From the NCBI GenBank assembly GCA_026988025.1, contig JALSMB010000054.1:1-64000 (forward strand): a DNA stretch of 64,000 nucleotides. Reading direction: 5' to 3'. The stretch is from Candidatus Altimarinota bacterium. Its GTDB lineage: Bacteria > Patescibacteriota > Gracilibacteria > BD1-5 > UBA6164. Below, piece by piece: positions 25,201 through 37,354 of the stretch. The translations under genes and the position numbers were made by a program. The first letter of the stretch is position 1. Every line of letters starts with the position of its first letter. The notes below the pieces were generated by a model that saw nothing but the letters and a program-made list of their open reading frames with translations, was not told the origin of the DNA and searched no databases.

Positions 25201-25901
25201 TTACAAACAACTTCCCTACTAATGGAAGTTTATATCCTAATTCAAATTTTGATATAAATATAGATTATTCAGATGCTGATTCTACTATAAACACATGATC
25301 TATAGTTATGACAATAAAAAAATGGGATTGAACTGCTTGGTGAGCAGATATTTCATGAATATATGTAACATGAAATACTATTAGTTCTACAAATGCTATT
25401 TACAACACATCTAAATTATGATTTGGTAAATATCAATTATATTTTTATATAGAAGATAGTCTTTGAAATTGAAGTTCTACAACTACGGAATTTTATATAG
25501 ACGAACCCGAATTAATAGTAAGTACATGATCTATAGATATATGAGAATTAAAAGCATCTATAGATAAATTTAGTACAGGCTCATTAGATATAACAATAAA
25601 AACAGTATGAGCAGCTTTTCAATTAATATTAAATAAACAATGAGCATTAACTACTTGAACAGTTGATATACTTGATTGGAATTGAACTAATTGAGTATGA
25701 TATGATCAAGACCCTTATTCTACAACAATTAATTTAATAAATGTAGATGAAGTTATTGCAACTCAAGTTTCATCTATAAATGTTGATTGAAATAAAAATT
25801 CATATATATATAGTATTAAATTATGAGCTAATATATCTGAAGAACAAGCAGCATGAGAATATAGTATGTGAATAAAATTTGGATTAAATTTAGATTATTA
25901 A
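22245..25901 (+). CDS. Giant secreted LVIVD-repeat surface protein, paralogous to upstream gene
   Basis: 1218 aa. Signal peptide MKKFLLKILFFLLIFYIPNAFA; repeats 'LNGPRGIIKNGNYLYIAVNVSDTLEVVDVSDPTNPTHVTSI', 'LNGPVGIKVINNYAYIASYISDALEIVDISNPSLPVHAGTL'; C-term FGLNLDY. Confidence 0.8.
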
Positions 25902-25930
25902 AGACTATTTTAAATAAAAATAGTCTTTTT
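25901..25930 (+). terminator. Terminator
   Basis: aagactatttt-aaat-aaaaatagtctttttttt. Confidence 0.75.
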
Positions 25931-26044
25931 TTTGACAATAGTAAAAATAATATGATAGAATATATATGTTTGATCAGAGAGCTTCAAATTAAAGCTCAAT
26001 GTATGCATACAAACATTATATTTTATATTCATAACCATAATGGT

Positions 26045-26725
26045 ATGATAAAAACAAAAATAAAAAAAGCTATTGCTTTAGCTTGAATTACTGCAATTGC
26101 AGCAACTAGTGCATTAGGTGGAGCATTAAATACATATGCAGCTACTCAAATTGGTACAGGTTCAGTAACTGGTACATCAGCATTTGATACAGCTATACTA
26201 TGGGATGGTACATATACAGCAAATTCTGCTTCTGGTTCAGTTTCAAATATTATTGTAACTGCAACAGTCTTACCAACATTAAATATGACAATTTCTACTG
26301 GTTCAATTGATTTAGGTACATTAGTTCCTAATGTAGAATCAACTTGAACAGTAGGAATAGAAATCTGAACTAATGCTACTAATGGTGTTTCAATTACTGC
26401 AAGATCATGAAGTGGTGGTTTAACTAATACTGCATCAGGTGCTATTCAAATTAATGATTTAGATGCCGATGGAGAATCATATAAATTTTCTTCATTAACT
26501 GGAGCAATCGATTCATCAATAACATGATTTTCATCTCAAAGTTATGCTGCAGTAGAAGTAAATGATAATGCTACAGAAAATTCTGTATATACATCTAATA
26601 AACCAGAAAAAGATGATGCAGCTAATTATGATTTAGTATTTACAGTTGGTGCTACAGCAACATCTGAAACTCCTGCATGAGATTATCAAGATAATATTAC
26701 TTTTACAGTAACTGGTAATTTCTAA
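26045..26725 (+). CDS. Secreted WxL/DUF4402-like beta-sandwich surface protein
   Basis: 226 aa: MIKTKIKKAIALAGITAIAATSALGGALNTYA | ...VLPTLNMTISTGSIDLGTLVPNVESTGTVGIEIGTNATNGVSITARSGSGG...TPAGDYQDNITFTVTGNF. Confidence 0.65.
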
Positions 26726-26745
26726 TTAATAAAATTAATATTAAA

Positions 26746-26773
26746 AAGAATTTAGTTTAAACTAAATTCTTTT
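26746..26773 (+). terminator. Terminator
   Basis: aagaatttagtttaaactaaattcttttttt. Confidence 0.75.
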
Positions 26774-26832
26774 TTTGCTTTTTATATATTTTATATAAAA
26801 TATATATTATATATTTTATAATTCTATATTTA

Positions 26833-28203
26833 ATGAAATACCTAAAATACATTATAATATTTATTAGTTTATTTTTCTTTTATATTTCAAATACATTTGC
26901 AAATATAAATTTAACAGTATCCCCTATTAAATATGAAATAAATGCTTATACATGAGATGTAATAACTAAACAAGCAATACTATATAATTATTCAGATTCA
27001 ATACAAAATATAACAACTTGAAAATCAGATTTTCAAGCTAATTGAACAACTTGAGATCCTCAATTTGTTAGAAAAAGTGAATTAGTATATCCAGATCAAG
27101 AACTAGCAAGTTGGATAGATATTGATATTGATAATTTCTCACTAAATCCTTGAGAAAAAAAAGAAATAAATTTCACAATAACAGTACCTGATAATGCTAC
27201 ACCTGGATGACACTACGCATGAGTATTTTTTAAAAATAATAATTCAGATAATAGTTCTTGAACAAAAGTTTGAATAAATATAGATTATTGAGTATTAGTA
27301 CTAGTAAATGTAGATTGAAAAATTATAGAAAAAGCTGAAGTAGAAACAACTATAATATCATGATGATGAGGTAGAAGTGCATTAACAAAAGATAAATGTC
27401 CATTATGAGATTTAACAAGTAGTTATTATGATTGAAAATGTATAGATGATTTATGAATTTATTGAAATATAGATAAAAATATAGATAAATTAAATGATAT
27501 AGATAATAACAATTTAGAACTATCTGATTTTAATATTAATTTTAGTATTCCATTTATTAATGATTGAAATGTACATATCAAACCAACATGAACAATAACT
27601 TTAACAGATGAAGATTGAAATATAATAAAATGAATATGAAAAAAAATAGTTACAAATAATAATTGAGCAATAGTATGAGAACAAATAGTAGATTATCTAC
27701 CTATTAATGATAATAATTGAAATGTTTTACCATCTACAAAAAGAATTTTTTGAACTGATTGGAAATGATTTCCATATGAGTGATATGATGAGAAATGAAA
27801 AAAAGTAATTAAGTATTGGACACCTGAAGAGTACTATACTAAACAAAATATAGAAGAAAGATGATTTTTAATGCCTTGGGAAAGGGTAAATGAAAGAATC
27901 AATAATGAAAAAATAAATGCAAATATAGAACTATGATATACAAATCAAGATTGAGAAAATATAGAGTTTAATTCTGCACAAGAATTTTATGTAAATTATA
28001 AAGAAAAATATATATGATTAAATCCTTACTTTTTTCTCATAATAATATTAATATTATTATTAATATTATTATTATGGTTAATATTTAGAAAAAAAACAAT
28101 AAAATGTATTGAATGTAATAAAAAAATAGATAAAGATATGAAAATATGTCCATATTGTGGGAAAAAACAAAAAAGTATTTTTAGTAAAAAAAAGAAAAGT
28201 TAA
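26833..28203 (+). CDS. DUF916-like membrane-anchored surface protein with C-terminal TM and zinc ribbon
   Basis: 456 aa: signal peptide, 'NLTVSPIKYEINAYTGDVITKQAILYNYSDSIQNITTGKSDFQ...NPGEKKEINFTITVPDNATPGGHYAGVFFK', TM 'FFLIIILILLLILLLWLIF', then 'IKCIECNKKIDKDMKICPYCGKKQK'. Confidence 0.7.
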
Positions 28204-28218
28204 TATAACTTTTCTTTT

Positions 28219-28926
28219 TTATTTCATTGGATTAGCCAGTTTGGAAGGCCATTTTTGCCAAATTCTTTCTATATATCATAAATTTATCATCATTATATCA
28301 AGTAAATGATCATAATTTCATCTTTGAGTTTGGTCATAAGTCTTTTTTTCATCAGCTTTAATTTGAAGTTTATTTAACATCAAAACTCAGAAAGCTACGT
28401 CTTTAAATATAGAAATCTTTTTATTTATTAAGTCCTTACAAGAAGCTCAATTATTGTCAAAATATTTTATTGCTTCTGAAATAGGAACAGATTGATTACT
28501 TTTATCTTTATTAGAACAAGATATAGCTTTTTCTAGAATTATACTTGAACACAATTCACTATATTCTTTGCCAAATTCAGCTCATTTATCATGTATATAA
28601 TTAATTCAATCAATATAACTTTTATCAGCATTAATTCAAAAATATGTATTTTTATTTTCTTCTAATTTTGTTAAAGTTAAATCCATTTTATCATCAATTT
28701 TTTTAAACTCCATATCAAGTATTATTTGATATGATACTTTAGCTCTATTTCAATTAATACAAACAAAATCTTCTATACTTTTTTGACTTCAATTTTCTTG
28801 TGCTGACATACATCTATCAATTTGTGAAAAATATTCACAAGTTTCTCATTCTCAATAAACATTATTAAAAAATGAAAAACTTAACATAGTTATCAATAAA
28901 AATAATGTTTTTTTAAATATAGTCAT
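28219..28926 (-). CDS. Secreted hypothetical protein
   Basis: 235 aa, signal peptide MTIFKKTLFLLITMLSFSFFNNVYGEGETC; Cys-containing mature region. Confidence 0.6.
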
Positions 28927-28930
28927 ATTA

Positions 28931-29182
28931 TTACTTTTTATTAAATACCTTTAATACTCCTACTAATACTTTACCAAAAATTTTATATCATTTTTTAGCA
29001 ATTTGAGTTCATTCCTTCACGGCTTCTTTACTCTCTATTTTAATATTTTTTGTTATTTCTTTTCATTTATTAGTCTTTGATAAACCTATCATTGATGCAA
29101 CTGCTCATCAAATAATTAATCAAGTAATTAATTTATCAATTTTTTTTGCATGTTTATCTACCTCTTTTTTTCTAAAAAACAC
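28931..29182 (-). CDS. Small protein with one predicted TM helix (GTG start)
   Basis: 83 aa: MFFRKKEVDKHAKKIDKLITGLIIGGAVASMIGLSKTNKGKEITKNIKIESKEAVKEGTQIAKKGYKIFGKVLVGVLKVFNKK. Confidence 0.55.
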
Positions 29183-29200
29183 TTTTAATATATTATTAAA

Positions 29201-29623
29201 TTAAATTTCTATTCTATCTATTTTTATACTTTGTGATGAAAATTGAAGTTTTTGTATAGTAATAATTAATAAATTATTCTCTAAACTAGCTTTAATAGAT
29301 TCAAAATCTAAGTTTTCAGGTAATATAACATTTCTTACAAAATTTCACCAAAAACATTCAGTATTCCTAATTATAATATCATCAGAATATATTTCAGGTT
29401 TTGGTCTATATCATTTTATAGTTAATATTGATTTATCAATAGACAAATCAATATCTTCCAATTCTATACCAGCTATTGGAGCTAAAATTATTAATTCCAA
29501 TGGAGTTTCAAGTATATCAATAGCAACTTGTCATACATTTTCATCTAACTCATTAATATTAGTTAATTCATCATCTAATTCTTGAATATCATCATTTTTA
29601 GTCACTCAGAATATTTTAAACAT
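29201..29623 (-). CDS. Hsp20/alpha-crystallin-like protein
   Basis: 140 aa: '...ILAPIAGIELEDIDLSIDKSILTIKGYRPKPEIYSDDIIIRNTECFGGNFVRNVILPENLDFESIKASLENNLLIITIQK'. Confidence 0.6.
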
Positions 29624-29774
29624 ACTTTTTATTTAAAAATATATAAATAATTACTATTTATTATAGTATTTTTTGAAAAAATTCAAGAAAAATGATATTA
29701 TAATATAGAAGTCATATTATTCTATTCTTAACCTAATTCTTTCTAATAAATTACAGGAAGTAAAACCATAATAA

Positions 29775-30902
29775 ATGAATAAATTTTTAGATAAAATAAA
29801 ATGATTTATAGCTAGTTATTCAGTAAAAAAAACTAATTATAATATAACAATAAGCTCAAAAGATAAAATAAGTCTTTTAGAGCAATTATCTAATTTATTA
29901 AATTCATGAATTCCATTGATGAATAGTTTCAAAATAATAATGTATCAAACTAGAAATAAAAAAATGAAATTATTATTTCAAAATATGATTGATAATTTAA
30001 ATAAATGAGATAGTTTAAAAGAAGTATTTCAAAAATATAAAAATATATTTAATATTTTTGATCTATCTATAATAGAAATGTGAGAATTAACTTGAAAATT
30101 ATGAGATTCAATAGAGACAATTAAAATAAAAGAAGAAAAATCTAAAGAGTTAAGATCAAAAATTATATGAGCTCTTATTTACCCAATGGTAATAGTTACT
30201 TTATCTATAGGAATGATACTAGTATTTATGATATATGTTATTCCAAAAATAACAGATATGTACAAAGATGCTAAAGTAAATCTACCTAGTCTAACTCAAC
30301 ATGTAATAAATATATCAGATTTTTTACAAAAAAATGTTTTTGAAATAATTATATGAATAGTTATTTTTATAGTATTATTTATCACTTTCAAAAAACATCC
30401 AAAAACAAAAATATATTTTGATAGATTTATATTACATTTACCTATTTTTTGACCATTAATTCAGAAAAAAATATTAAGTCTTTTCACATGAAGTTTATCA
30501 ATATTATTAAGTAGTTGAGTAATAATAAATAAATCACTTGAAATAAGTTCTAGAGCATTAGATAATGATTATTATGAAAAAGAACTTAAAAAAATAATAA
30601 CTAATGTATCAATGTGAAAAACTTTGAGTTGATGCATGTGAATAGATGAAATACAAAGTTGAAAAGAAAACTTTTTATTCCCTATTGAATTAGCATCAGT
30701 AGTAAAAATATGAGAAGAAACATGAAAATTAGCACATTTACTAAAAAGAATATCAGAAAAATATAATAAACAAATTGATGAGCTAGTTAAATGAATGCAA
30801 ACAGCAATAGAACCATTAGTAATAGTAATTGTTTGATGAATAATATGAACACTTATAATGGCTATAATGTTACCATTTTTTAATATGGTAAATGTAATAT
30901 AA
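29775..30902 (+). CDS. pilC: Type IV pilus / T2SS inner-membrane platform protein (PilC/GspF)
   Basis: 375 aa: 'KISLLEQLSNLLNSGIPLMNSFKIIMYQTRNKKMK...ELTGKLGDSIETI...YPMVIVTLSIGMILVFMIYVIPKIT...GEETGKLAHLLKRISEKYNKQIDELVKGMQTAIEPLVIVIVGGIIGTLIMAIMLPFF'. Confidence 0.9.
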
Positions 30903-30929
30903 AAGACACTTTTAAAAAAGTGTCTTTTA
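30902..30929 (+). terminator. Terminator
   Basis: aaaagacacttttaaaaaagtgtctttt. Confidence 0.75.
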
Positions 30930-31817
30930 TAAATCTAAATCTAATTTATCAGTAATTCTTTTCATGTCAGGTTTTAAATCTGCTTTAAAATGAACATCTT
31001 TTCAATATAATTTTAAATCTAATTTCCAAGCATGTAATGCTTGTCTATGAAGTTGATATCTTGTAGCAATTTCTTTATTTACCCTAACGTTTCAATAAGT
31101 TTTATCTCATAAAATAGGATATCATATACTAGCTAAATGTACTCTTATTTGATGAGTTCTTCAAGTTTCTATTTTTACTTTTAATAAAGTATATTTATTA
31201 TCAATATATTCTAATACAGTAGCATAAGTAAGTGCAAGCTTAGGAGCTACAGGATTTAAAGTAGTCATCTTTAATCTATTATTAGGATCTCTTCAAATAT
31301 ATGATTCAATCTTGATTTCATTATCTTTTATTTGTCAAATAACTATAGCTAAATAGTATTTATCTATTTTTCTATTTTTTATAGTATCAGATAAATAATT
31401 CATCATAATATCAGATTTTGCAACCATTATTAATCATGAAGTATCTTTATCTAATCTATGAACTATACCTGGTCTTTCCACTCATCAGATACTAGGTAGT
31501 TTATCTTTACAATGATACAATACTCCATTTACTAAAGTATTTTTATTTCATCATTCTCAAGGAACTGGATGAACATTTATTCCTGCTTCTTTATTTAAAA
31601 CTACTATTTCATCATCTTCAAAAATTACATCTAAGTTCATATTCTCTTGTAATACTTCAGTAAGTTTTTCAACAATTATATCAATAGATATTTCATCTTT
31701 ATTTTTTATTTTTAAATTCTTAGAAATATTATTTCAATTAACTGACACTTGTCACCTATCTATCATTTTTTGAATATAGCTTCTTGAAAAATCATTAAAA
31801 AGAGCAGATAAGTACAT
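30927..31817 (-). CDS. RluA-family 23S rRNA pseudouridine synthase
   Basis: 296 aa: S4-like 'FSRSYIQKMIDRGQVSVNGNNISKN'; 'NKEAGINVHPVPG...GIVHRLDKDTSGLIMVAKS...[30 protein letters not shown]'. Confidence 0.92.
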
Positions 31818-31876
31818 ATCTACTCTTTTTTGTTTTTCTATAATAACACAAAATTTATATATCATATTTTTTTATT

Positions 31877-32275
31877 TTATAAACCTAATCAGGCTTTAAT
31901 ATCATCAATCTTTTCTTGGTTTTCTTCTTCTATAGATTTATTTTCATTTTCTGATTTATATAAATCTCATAATTCTAACCATTCTGCTTGTTGCTTAGCA
32001 ACAAGTTTTTTAATATCATCTGGATGTTCCTTTGCTAAATCTTTAAATTTAACTCTTTCCTCAGTAAATACTTTTGTTAATTCATCAATTTGAAATTGTG
32101 ATAAAGTAGGAATAGCATCAACTACCCTCTTTTTTTCCATAGTATTTAAAGAAAGACTAAACTTAAGTAAATCAGAAAAATCTCCAGCATTAAATTCTAC
32201 TTCATCAGAATGTAGATTAATAAGATTTAAAACGATAGAATCAACTTCTAATTCAGATATTTTGTTTTCTTCCAT
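31877..32275 (-). CDS. Hypothetical protein
   Basis: 132 aa: MEENKISELEVDSIVLNLINLHSDEVEFNAGDFSDLLKFSLSLNTMEKKRVVDAIPTLSQFQIDELTKVF...; an in-frame TGA extends the track ORF. Confidence 0.65.
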
Positions 32276-32357
32276 AATTAATTTTGAAAATATTAAATTC
32301 TAGCTACATTATAATCATATTTCGTATATATCAACATTAATTTTTAAAAAACAAAAA

Positions 32358-32906
32358 TTGTCAATATTTAAAACTAAATGAATTATACTTAAAATTCAAA
32401 AAATAAACAACTGAGAATTTTTATACACTATTTTTACTAAAGAATATTGAAAAATTAAATGTAATAAAAAATTAAGTAAAAAGGAAAAAACTATAGATTT
32501 ATGATATATAGTAAATTTTGAAATAACAACAAAAGAAAATTCATCTATACATAAAATTAGAAATATTAAAATATTATCTGAATTTTTAGTAGAAAACAAA
32601 TCATTTAAAGAATTAAATGTATATCTAACAATATTAGCTATAATATTAAATAAAACTCCTAATTGACTACCTATTTCTGAATTATTTGAATTAGTAGAAA
32701 TATTAAATAATTTTGTAAATATAGATTTAATTTTATTAAATCTAATTAGATTAAAAACAATATCTATATTTTGAGAATTAAATGAAAACCATAAAAATAA
32801 TATAGTAGCCAAAATATTAAAATTTATAAATATAAATAAAATAGATAGGATTCTGAAACTAACTTGAATTAATGAATCTATTGAAAAAGAACTAGAAATT
32901 ATCTAG
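32358..32906 (+). CDS. recO: DNA repair protein RecO-like (TTG start inferred)
   Basis: 182 aa: MSIFKTKGIILKIQKINNGEFLYTIFTKEYGKIKCNKKLSKKEKTIDLGYIVNFEITTKENSSIHKIRNIKIL; RecO OB-fold-like N-terminus. Confidence 0.55.
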
Positions 32907-32912
32907 CTCTTT

Positions 32913-33623
32913 TTAATATCAAATATTTTCTCTAATTCTTTCTAACATACCAATATCAACTTCACTTATATTTTTAGGCATTAATGCCTCAACTTTAACT
33001 ATTAAATTACCTTCTCTACCAGGTTCTTTTTTTCAAAATCATTTAACTCTAAATTTAGCTCAAGGCTTAGTTGAAGCAGGAATTTTTAATTTTGCCACAT
33101 TACCATAAACTCATTTAACTTCAATCTTGCATCATAATATCAAATCAAAAATAGGTACTTCATAAGTTTTTTCAAAATCTAAACTAACTGGTTCTTTCTT
33201 TTTAGATTGCTGTCTAGTATTTTGTTGTCATCAAAATCACTGACTAGAATATCATCACGATGCTCAACCTCAAAATAAGTCTTCCATATTAAAAGTAGCA
33301 CCTCATGATTGAGATTGTCCTCAAAATATATCCTCAAATCATCAAAATCACTGACTAGAATATCATCACGATGCTCAACCTCAGAATGGATTTCATCACC
33401 CTGCTCATCAAGTCGAGCCAAACATATCATACTGTTTTCTCTTCTTAGTATCACCTAATGTATCATAAGCATTACTTATTTCTTTAAATTTTTTCTCAGC
33501 TTCTTTATCACCAGCATTTCTATCAGGATGATATTTCATTGCTTTTTTTCTATATGCTTTTTTTATCTCATCATCAGATGCATTTTTACTAATTCAAAGA
33601 GTTTCGTATAAATTACTTGACAT
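32913..33623 (-). CDS. DnaJ/CbpA-like co-chaperone, no Cys-rich zinc-finger domain
   Basis: 236 aa: [69 protein letters not shown], Gly-rich linker, C-terminal '[37 protein letters not shown]'. Confidence 0.9.
33228..33272. repeat. 45-bp direct repeat in DnaJ G/F linker, copy 1
   Basis: tcatcaaaatcactgactagaatatcatcacgatgctcaacctca. Confidence 0.9.
33339..33383. repeat. 45-bp direct repeat in DnaJ G/F linker, copy 2
   Basis: Identical 45 bp at 111-bp (37-codon) offset. Confidence 0.9.
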
Positions 33624-33677
33624 GTTATATATTTTAATTATAAATACTTTAATATTAATTTTTAATTCACATTTATT

Positions 33678-34118
33678 ATGAAAAAAATTATTACATACAT
33701 TATAACTCTAACTATTATTTTTTCAAGCCTATCTAATACTTTTGCTGAAGAATGATATATTGAAAAACTTTTTAATTTAAATTATGAAGTTGAAGATCTT
33801 AGTTTAAATTTTTCTGAAATAAATTATATACATTTTAATCAAGAAAAATATAATAGAATTTATAGAGAACTAAAAGTAGTTGATTCATTATTAAAAAAAT
33901 GATTTATTAAAAATTATAAAAATTGAACTTATGATTATTATAAAATTAATTGAATAGTTAAAAATTATAATAATTTCATATATTACACAAATGAATTTTT
34001 ATTCTATCAAAAACTTAAAGAACAACAAAATAATTATTCAGAAATTAATTCAGCTATAATTACAAGTTCTATAAATATGAGAAGTAGCTATACAAGATTA
34101 AAAAATATAATTAAATAA
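33678..34118 (+). CDS. Secreted hypothetical protein
   Basis: 146 aa: MKKIITYIITLTIIFSSLSNTFAEEGYIEKLFNLNYEVEDLSLNF...; signal peptide; terminator at 34122-34150. Confidence 0.65.
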
Positions 34119-34121
34119 TTA

Positions 34122-34150
34122 TAAAAACCTCTATTTTTAGAGGTTTTTTT
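34122..34150 (+). terminator. Terminator
   Basis: aaaaacctctatttttagaggttttttt. Confidence 0.75.
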
Positions 34151-34212
34151 TGCTTTATAAAATAATAAGTGTTAAAATTAATTAGTAATAATATTTATTA
34201 ATAAGTAATAAA

Positions 34213-35622
34213 ATGAAAATAGTATTAAATATAAATGATGCATATATAAATAGTATAAAATATATATTATTTTGATTAGCATTTTTATTATGAATATCAT
34301 ATGTTTATTTCATAGAATGAGGGCAAATTGAATCCCCAACTGATAAACTATATTTATTAATAGCTTCAGTATTTTGAATATATATGGCTGTTAATTTATG
34401 AGCAAATGATGTAGCAAATAATATGTGACCTGCTGTATGAAGTAAGGCATTAACATTAACATGAGCAATAATGGTAGCAGCAATCATGGAAGCTTCCGGT
34501 GCTATATTAGCTTGATGAGATGTAGTAGATACAATTAAATCAGGAATAATAAATCAAGATTTAATTATAGATAACTTTACATCAATATGAATAATGCTCG
34601 CAACTTTACTTGGAGCAGCAATATGGATAAATGTCGCAACATATATAAAAGCACCTGTATCAGCAACACATGCTATAATATGAGCATTATTAGGGGCTTG
34701 AATTACCGCTCAATGATTTTCAATAGTATATTGGGATAAAGTATGAATGATTGCAATTGCCTGGGTAGTTGCAATATTAATGTGATGAATAATTTCTGTG
34801 TTATTTTTAAAATCAATTCAAAAAAATATTTTAGACCAAGAAGAAAAATGAGAAGCAGCAAAACATTGGGTTCCAATATACGTATGAATTATGTCTGTTA
34901 TATTTTCAATATATTTATTATTAAAATGATTCAAACCATTAATAAAAAGTAATGAATTTTTACATAATTTAATAACTCCAGCCTCTGCAACTTTTGCTTG
35001 AATAGTAATTTGAGTATTAGTATATATATTATTAATAGTTCATTATAAAAGACAAAAACACTCATTTTTTAAAGATAAAAATAAATTTGTAAATAAATTA
35101 TTTAATTGACCATTAATTTTTGCTGTTGCACTATTATCATTTGCACATGGTTCTAATGATGTTGCAAATGCTATATGACCAATTGCTTCAATTTATGATA
35201 CAATAAAAAATTGAACATTATCAAATTCATGAGTAGAAATCCCAACATGGATAATGTTATTATGAGCATTTTCTTTAGCTTGATGATTAGCAGTATTTTG
35301 ATCAAGATTAATAAAATCAGTTTGAAATGAAATAACAAAATTAAATCAAATAAGAGCTTTTTGTGTTGCTTTATCAGCTGCAATCACAGTAATTATAGCT
35401 TCACAATTAGGACTGCCAGTTAGTTCAACTCAGATAGCAATATGAGCTATATTCTGAATAGGACTATTTAGAGAACATGAAAAAAGAGCTAATTGAAAAG
35501 ATAAAGACTATATTGATAAATCAGAAATCAAAAAAATTATTTTATCATGGATAGTAACACTACCAGTAGCATGAATAATATCTTCTATAACATATTTATA
35601 TATCATAAATATTATGGGGTAA
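34213..35622 (+). CDS. Inorganic phosphate transporter, PiT family
   Basis: 469 aa: 'MAVNLGANDVANNMGPAVGSKALTLTGAIMVAAIMEASGAILAGGDVVDTIKSGII' and 'SFAHGSNDVANAIGPIASIYD': both GANDVAN signatures, Gly as TGA. Confidence 0.93.
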
Positions 35623-35703
35623 ATCATATAATATTTTTGACATAAAAATAATCATATGATAATATAAATATATAAACAATTAAATTAATAATAATCTATA
35701 AAG

Positions 35704-36564
35704 ATGAAATCTAATTACAATTCTAAATTACAAAAATTTTCTACTTTAAGCTTAACAGAGCTAAATGCAAAAGCAAGCTATTTAAAAAGAATTGATAAAA
35801 AATATTTATTAAATTGATCTCAATTTTCTGAAATATTAAATGAACTTAAGAAAGATTTTCAAGTTTTAGAAATAAAATGACAAAAAATATTTTCATATGA
35901 TAATGTATATATGGATACAGCTGATTATAAATTTTATAATCAACATCAAAATAAAGAAAAAAATAGAACAAAAATAAGAACAAGATATTATGTAGATTCT
36001 AATCTAGCATTCTTTGAATTTAAACAAAAAAAAGAATGAATAACTAGTAAATATAGATATGAATTTCCTTCTGAAGAACATGGATTTATGACAAGAGGTA
36101 AAAAAAGATTCTTTGAATGAGTATGGCAAAGTACTTATAATGGAGAAAAAGCACCTAAAATAACTCCATCAATAAAAACAACATACAAAAGAATTACATT
36201 AGTGAGTAATGATTCTTCTGAAAGATTAACAATTGATTTTGATATAAAAACATTAGATTTAAGATGAGAAAATACATCTGAAATAAATTTAAAAAATTTA
36301 GTTATAATTGAAAGTAAATCTCTAAATAAAAAATGTAATAGTTGTAAAATAATGTCTAAACACAATATTAAAAGAGCTAAGTCTTGCAGTAAATATTCAC
36401 TATGAGTAGTATATTCATGATTAGCTAAAAAATTTGATACTTTTAAAGAAACAATACAACAAATAAAAGAAATAAGATTTGAAACACTTAAAAATAGAAC
36501 AAGAAAAACTTCTCTATTTAATAAAAAAGAAATAAATAAAATAAAAAAAGAATTAGTTATATAA
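35704..36564 (+). CDS. VTC-domain protein (polyphosphate polymerase-like)
   Basis: 286 aa: 'LTELNAKASYLKRIDKKYLLNGSQFSEILNEL...FSYDNVYMDTADYKFYNQHQNKEKNRTKIRTRYYVDSNLAFFEFKQKK...RLTIDFDIKTLDL...LVIIESKS...SKYSLGVV'. Confidence 0.8.
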
Positions 36565-36583
36565 TAAATAACTAATTCTTTTT

Positions 36584-37267
36584 TTATTTTAAAATATATG
36601 TTCAATTTTGCATATCAGATAAAACTTCTTTATTTTCAAAAGCTACTACTCTCTTTTTTAATCTATTTACAATATTTTCATCGTGAGTGGCCATTATAAC
36701 AGTTTTTCAATCAGAATTGATATCTAGAAAAATATCCATTATCTCTTTAGCAGTTTCAGGATCTAAATTTCAAGTAGGCTCATCTCAAATAATTATTTTT
36801 GGATCATGAACTAAAGCTCTAGCAATAGCAACTCTTTGTTTTTCTCCTCAACTCAGTTCATATATAAACTTTTCTTTTTTAATCAACAATCAAACTTTTT
36901 CAAGTGCTTCTGGTACTTTTTTTCTAATTATTTCATCACTATAACCACATACTTCCATTGCAAATGCTACATTTTCATATACCTTTTTTGACTCAAGTAA
37001 TTTATAATCCTGAAATATAACACCTATTCATCTCCTATAATTTAATAATGATTCTTCTGTTAAGCTATGATATAATGATAAATTATTATCTAAAATAATA
37101 TCACCTATAGATGGTTTAAAATCTCAAATAAGTGATCTTATTAAACTAGTTTTTCAACTACCAGAGTACCCTATAAAAAAAATAAATTCACCTGGTTTTA
37201 TTTCCAAATTTATATCTTTCAAGATTATTTTATTTCCAAAAGAAAGTGTTATATTATCAATTTTCAT
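36584..37267 (-). CDS. ftsE: ABC transporter ATPase, FtsE-like
   Basis: 227 aa: MKIDNITLSFGNKIILKDINLEIKPGEFIFFIGYSGSGKTSLIRSLIGDFKP...YRRGIGVIFQDYKLL...[45 protein letters not shown]...TVIMATHD. No ftsX seen nearby. Confidence 0.8.
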
Positions 37268-37354
37268 ATTATTTTAAATATTTTTAAATTATTATTATAA
37301 GTTTAATCTATTTAATATAATATGCAAAAAAAAACTAAGTTTTTCACTTAGTTT

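Noticed and set aside
25868-26044. N-terminal extension of the 26045 surface protein (track ORF 25868-26086)
   Set aside because: Would overlap the previous gene's 3' end and its terminator; a good signal peptide begins at ATG 26045.
32396-32812. 138-aa minus-strand ORF
   Set aside because: Antisense to the RecO-like gene; no recognisable features.
36135-36605. 156-aa minus-strand ORF
   Set aside because: Antisense to the VTC-domain gene; hydrophobic low-complexity artefact of AT-rich coding sequence.
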